From Acidobacteriaceae bacterium (GTDB lineage Bacteria > Acidobacteriota > Terriglobia > Terriglobales > Acidobacteriaceae), in contig CAHJWN010000038.1 of NCBI GenBank assembly GCA_903642265.1, positions 1 through 37,354 of the forward strand: a DNA stretch of 37,354 bases, written 5' to 3'. The position numbers and the translations under genes are program-made. This document shows positions 35,808 to 37,354 of the stretch, piece after piece. Positions within the stretch are counted from its first letter, which is position 1; each line of letters starts with the position of its first letter. The notes beneath the pieces were generated by a model, which saw only the letters and a program-made list of their open reading frames with translations, did not search any database and was not told where the DNA came from.

Positions 35808-35849
35808 ACACATGAAGAAAAGCGACTTGCCTCTCAACCGCGAATCTTT

Positions 35850-35878
35850 AGTCTGTCAAACCCCGTGCCTGCTGTCAA
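35850..35878 (-). promoter_or_regulatory. Possible tRNA-Leu promoter
   Basis: The minus strand has TTGACA (35873-35878), a 17-base spacer and CAGACT (35850-35855). A second TTGACA (35854-35859) overlaps the -10 region but has no good partner. The distance to the tRNA is about 40 bases. Confidence 0.35.
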
Positions 35879-35944
35879 TTGAATCGGTGCTGACTTACAC
35901 TAAAGCCGTTCGGCAAACATTCCTTGACCTGCGAAAGAAGCGAA

Positions 35945-36220
35945 ATGCCTAAGTCGACCAAGTCAGTCCCCGCTCTATCAGTCCCCGCACTACCTTCAGA
36001 AGAGATGATCCCTGAGGAGCTCGCTCTCGAGGTCCGCAAGATGGCGCATGACCTGAGCAACGCCCTGGAGATCATCGTCCAGACGAGCTACCTTTTGAGC
36101 ACAGTCGAACTGAAAGAGCCTGCGAGCGACTGGTTAAAAATGCTCGATGGCGGCGTTGAAAAAGCTCTCGACATAAACGCCTTACTGCGGGACTACATTA
36201 AGAAGCACACTGCACGCTGA
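35945..36220 (+). CDS. Small protein like a histidine-kinase dimerisation domain
   Basis: A 91-residue protein. After a Pro/Ser-rich start, the sequence LALEVRKMAHDLSNALEIIVQTSYLLSTV resembles the H-box helix of histidine kinases (HDLxNxL with a phosphorylatable His). It is followed by a second helix (DWLKMLDGGVEKALDINALLRDYI). No ATPase domain or sensor follows. It could receive or pass a phosphoryl group, or be a kinase remnant. ATG 35945 follows GAAAGAAG. It is convergent with the response regulator gene, with 6 bases between stops. Confidence 0.6.
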   Translation: MPKSTKSVPALSVPALPSEEMIPEELALEVRKMAHDLSNALEIIVQTSYLLSTVELKEPASDWLKMLDGGVEKALDINALLRDYIKKHTAR

Positions 36221-36226
36221 TCACGC

Positions 36227-36766
36227 TTATTTCTTGTTCGCGGCAGCTTTCTTTGCCGGAGCTTTCTTTGCTTTAGCCTTCGCTGCAGTTGCTTCCTTTG
36301 CCGGAACAGTCTTGACCGTCTTCGAGGCGGCCTTTCTTGCCCCAGATTTTGCAGACGTACCGAAAGCAATCGCAGGATCACCGGCGACCTTGGCCATCTT
36401 TGCTTCGTGAGTTCCCAGCAGCTTCTCAATCTGCTGCAGCAGCACTCGTGTCTGCATCGGCTTGACCAGCATCTTGTCCGCGCCTGTGTACTGCCATCCT
36501 TCATCGTTCGTTGGAAAGGCCGTCAGGAGGGCCACAGCCGGATGGTAAGCCGCTGCTCGAGCAGCCTTAATCACCTCAACACCAGCGGCTTCGCTCTCCA
36601 TCCGCATATCAGTGATCACCATGGCGTATTCATATTTCCGAAGCTTTAGCTTGCCCTCCCGTGCAGAAGCCGCGGTATCTACATCGAATCCGCTGATCTC
36701 AAGTACGGCCTTCAACGTCAGCAACACAGCTACTTCATCATCAACCAGCAGAATTCTGCGCTTCAT
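36227..36766 (-). CDS. Response regulator with histone H1-like basic tail
   Basis: A 179-residue protein. Residues 1-117 are a receiver domain: ILLVDDE acidic pair, phosphoacceptor Asp in VITDMRM, LLTAF with Thr, and conserved Lys in MLVKPMQ. There is no standard output domain. The last 60 residues are rich in Lys and Ala (SGARKAASKTVKTVPAKEATAAKAKAKKAPAKKAAANKK in pieces), like histone H1 tails of bacteria. ATG 36766 follows AGAGGG; GTG 36769 is also possible. Binding to DNA through the tail is inferred. Confidence 0.85.
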   Translation of the reverse strand: MKRRILLVDDEVAVLLTLKAVLEISGFDVDTAASAREGKLKLRKYEYAMVITDMRMESEAAGVEVIKAARAAAYHPAVALLTAFPTNDEGWQYTGADKMLVKPMQTRVLLQQIEKLLGTHEAKMAKVAGDPAIAFGTSAKSGARKAASKTVKTVPAKEATAAKAKAKKAPAKKAAANKK

Positions 36767-36922
36767 CACAACCCTCTTTCGCGGCCTCGCGTGCCTTCCT
36801 TATGCTTGCAGCGTCAGAAGTGCAGCGTTTCCAATCTTGCCCTTCTCTTCGCCCAAAGTCCAATTGATACCGTCACGCAAACAGCATGATCACGGCATTC
36901 CAGCAGAGATGCCGGCGAATGC

Positions 36923-36928
36923 TACACT
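36923..36928 (+). promoter_or_regulatory. Possible -10 box of infC
   Basis: TGC-TACACT is an extended -10 pattern about 85 bases before the infC start. No good -35 box is visible 17 bases upstream. Nothing else is recognised in the 240 bases between the response regulator and infC. Confidence 0.3.
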
Positions 36929-37010
36929 TTACTGTGCGGCGCTGCTTTAGAGGCGCACCTAAAATCTAACTAACGCATGGCGGCCGTGTGGCACGCTGTG
37001 GAGGCGACCC

Positions 37011-37354
37011 ATTCCACCGATTGATAAGCGTTCCGCAAAATCCTTTATTCGCACCAACGAGCGCATTCGCGCCCGCGAAATTCGCGTCATCGACGAAAAT
37101 GGCGAACAGCTTGGCGTGATGCCGCCGTTTGACGCACTCAAGATGGCGCGAGAAAAGTCACTCGACCTCGTCGAGATCTCTCCAAACGCCGTCCCGCCGG
37201 TCTGCAAGATCCAGGACTACGGCAAGTTCCTCTACGAGAAAGACAAGAGCGAACGCGCCGCCCGCAAAAAGCAGAAGGTCATCGTTGTCAAGGAAGTCAA
37301 GTTTTCAGTCACGGTAGACGAGCACGATTATCAGACCAAGAAGAACCAGGCGGT
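37011..37354 (+). CDS. infC: Translation initiation factor IF-3 (partial, AUU start)
   Basis: The translated sequence from 37020 ([34 protein letters not shown]) to the window edge contains [26 protein letters not shown] and [17 protein letters not shown], which is clear IF-3. The gene continues past the window. No ATG, GTG or TTG is in frame near the start. ATT 37011 is 6 bases after GGAGG (37000-37004), the ideal spacing, and ATT 37020 is a second option. E. coli infC starts with AUU, which lets IF-3 control its own synthesis. A 15-codon ORF (36977-37024) overlaps this start in another frame. Confidence 0.93.
   Translation, partial: MPPIDKRSAKSFIRTNERIRAREIRVIDENGEQLGVMPPFDALKMAREKSLDLVEISPNAVPPVCKIQDYGKFLYEKDKSERAARKKQKVIVVKEVKFSVTVDEHDYQTKKNQA

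Overview
The window looks chromosomal and comes from a moderately GC-rich, Gram-negative, free-living bacterium. A partial 16S gene, lipid A genes (fabZ-lpxA), an acidobacterial-style FecR/DUF6600 protein, two ECF sigma/anti-sigma modules and DUF4252 together suggest Acidobacteriota, class Terriglobia. This placement is inferred from memory of family distribution, not from a search. No phage, IS element, integrase or CRISPR array was seen.

Layout. 1-344 is the 5' end of 16S rRNA on the minus strand, preceded (345-1279) by a long rrn leader/promoter region with two similar sigma70-like promoters. Then come tyrS (-), a XylB-like sugar dehydrogenase (+), a DUF2256/DUF3253 protein, a histone-tail-like small protein and an MmcQ/YjbR protein without a normal start codon. 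Two DoxX-like membrane proteins (-) follow. A second SDR, an exported protein, fabZ and lpxA lie on the plus strand. From 8.8 to 19 kb there are mixed housekeeping genes: a membrane protein, an AraC regulator, an M28 peptidase, mutY, an L,D-transpeptidase, a multi-spanning membrane protein, a DUF2251 protein, an NT5C-like HAD protein, a zinc-ribbon coiled-coil protein and a decayed DUF433 gene.

19.0-22.9 kb holds two divergent ECF sigma factor operons back to back. The left one is sigma, anti-sigma, DUF4252 and a 56-aa membrane peptide. The right one is sigma, anti-sigma and a small secretin-like exported protein. An EmrB-type MFS exporter, a large FecR/DUF6600 protein with Asn/Thr and Pro-rich regions, DUF2007 and DUF2809 proteins and a lipocalin follow.

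29.0-35.8 kb is an aromatic amino acid locus on the minus strand: tRNA-Leu(CAG), trpC, trpF, a gap, then trpB, trpA, chorismate mutase, DAHP synthase and prephenate dehydrogenase. Just upstream of trpB I find an unannotated 35-codon ORF with nine Phe/Tyr/Trp codons between codons 3 and 19. It is followed by a strong GC hairpin and a competing pairing partner. This is the layout of a ribosome-mediated attenuator that could sense all three aromatic amino acids, and I consider it the most interesting element here. The gap also carries a small divergent His-rich secreted peptide and a REP-like palindrome with relatives elsewhere in the window.

The right end has a kinase-dimerisation-like small protein convergent with a response regulator that carries a histone H1-like Lys/Ala tail, then the 5' part of infC, which appears to start with AUU as in E. 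coli.
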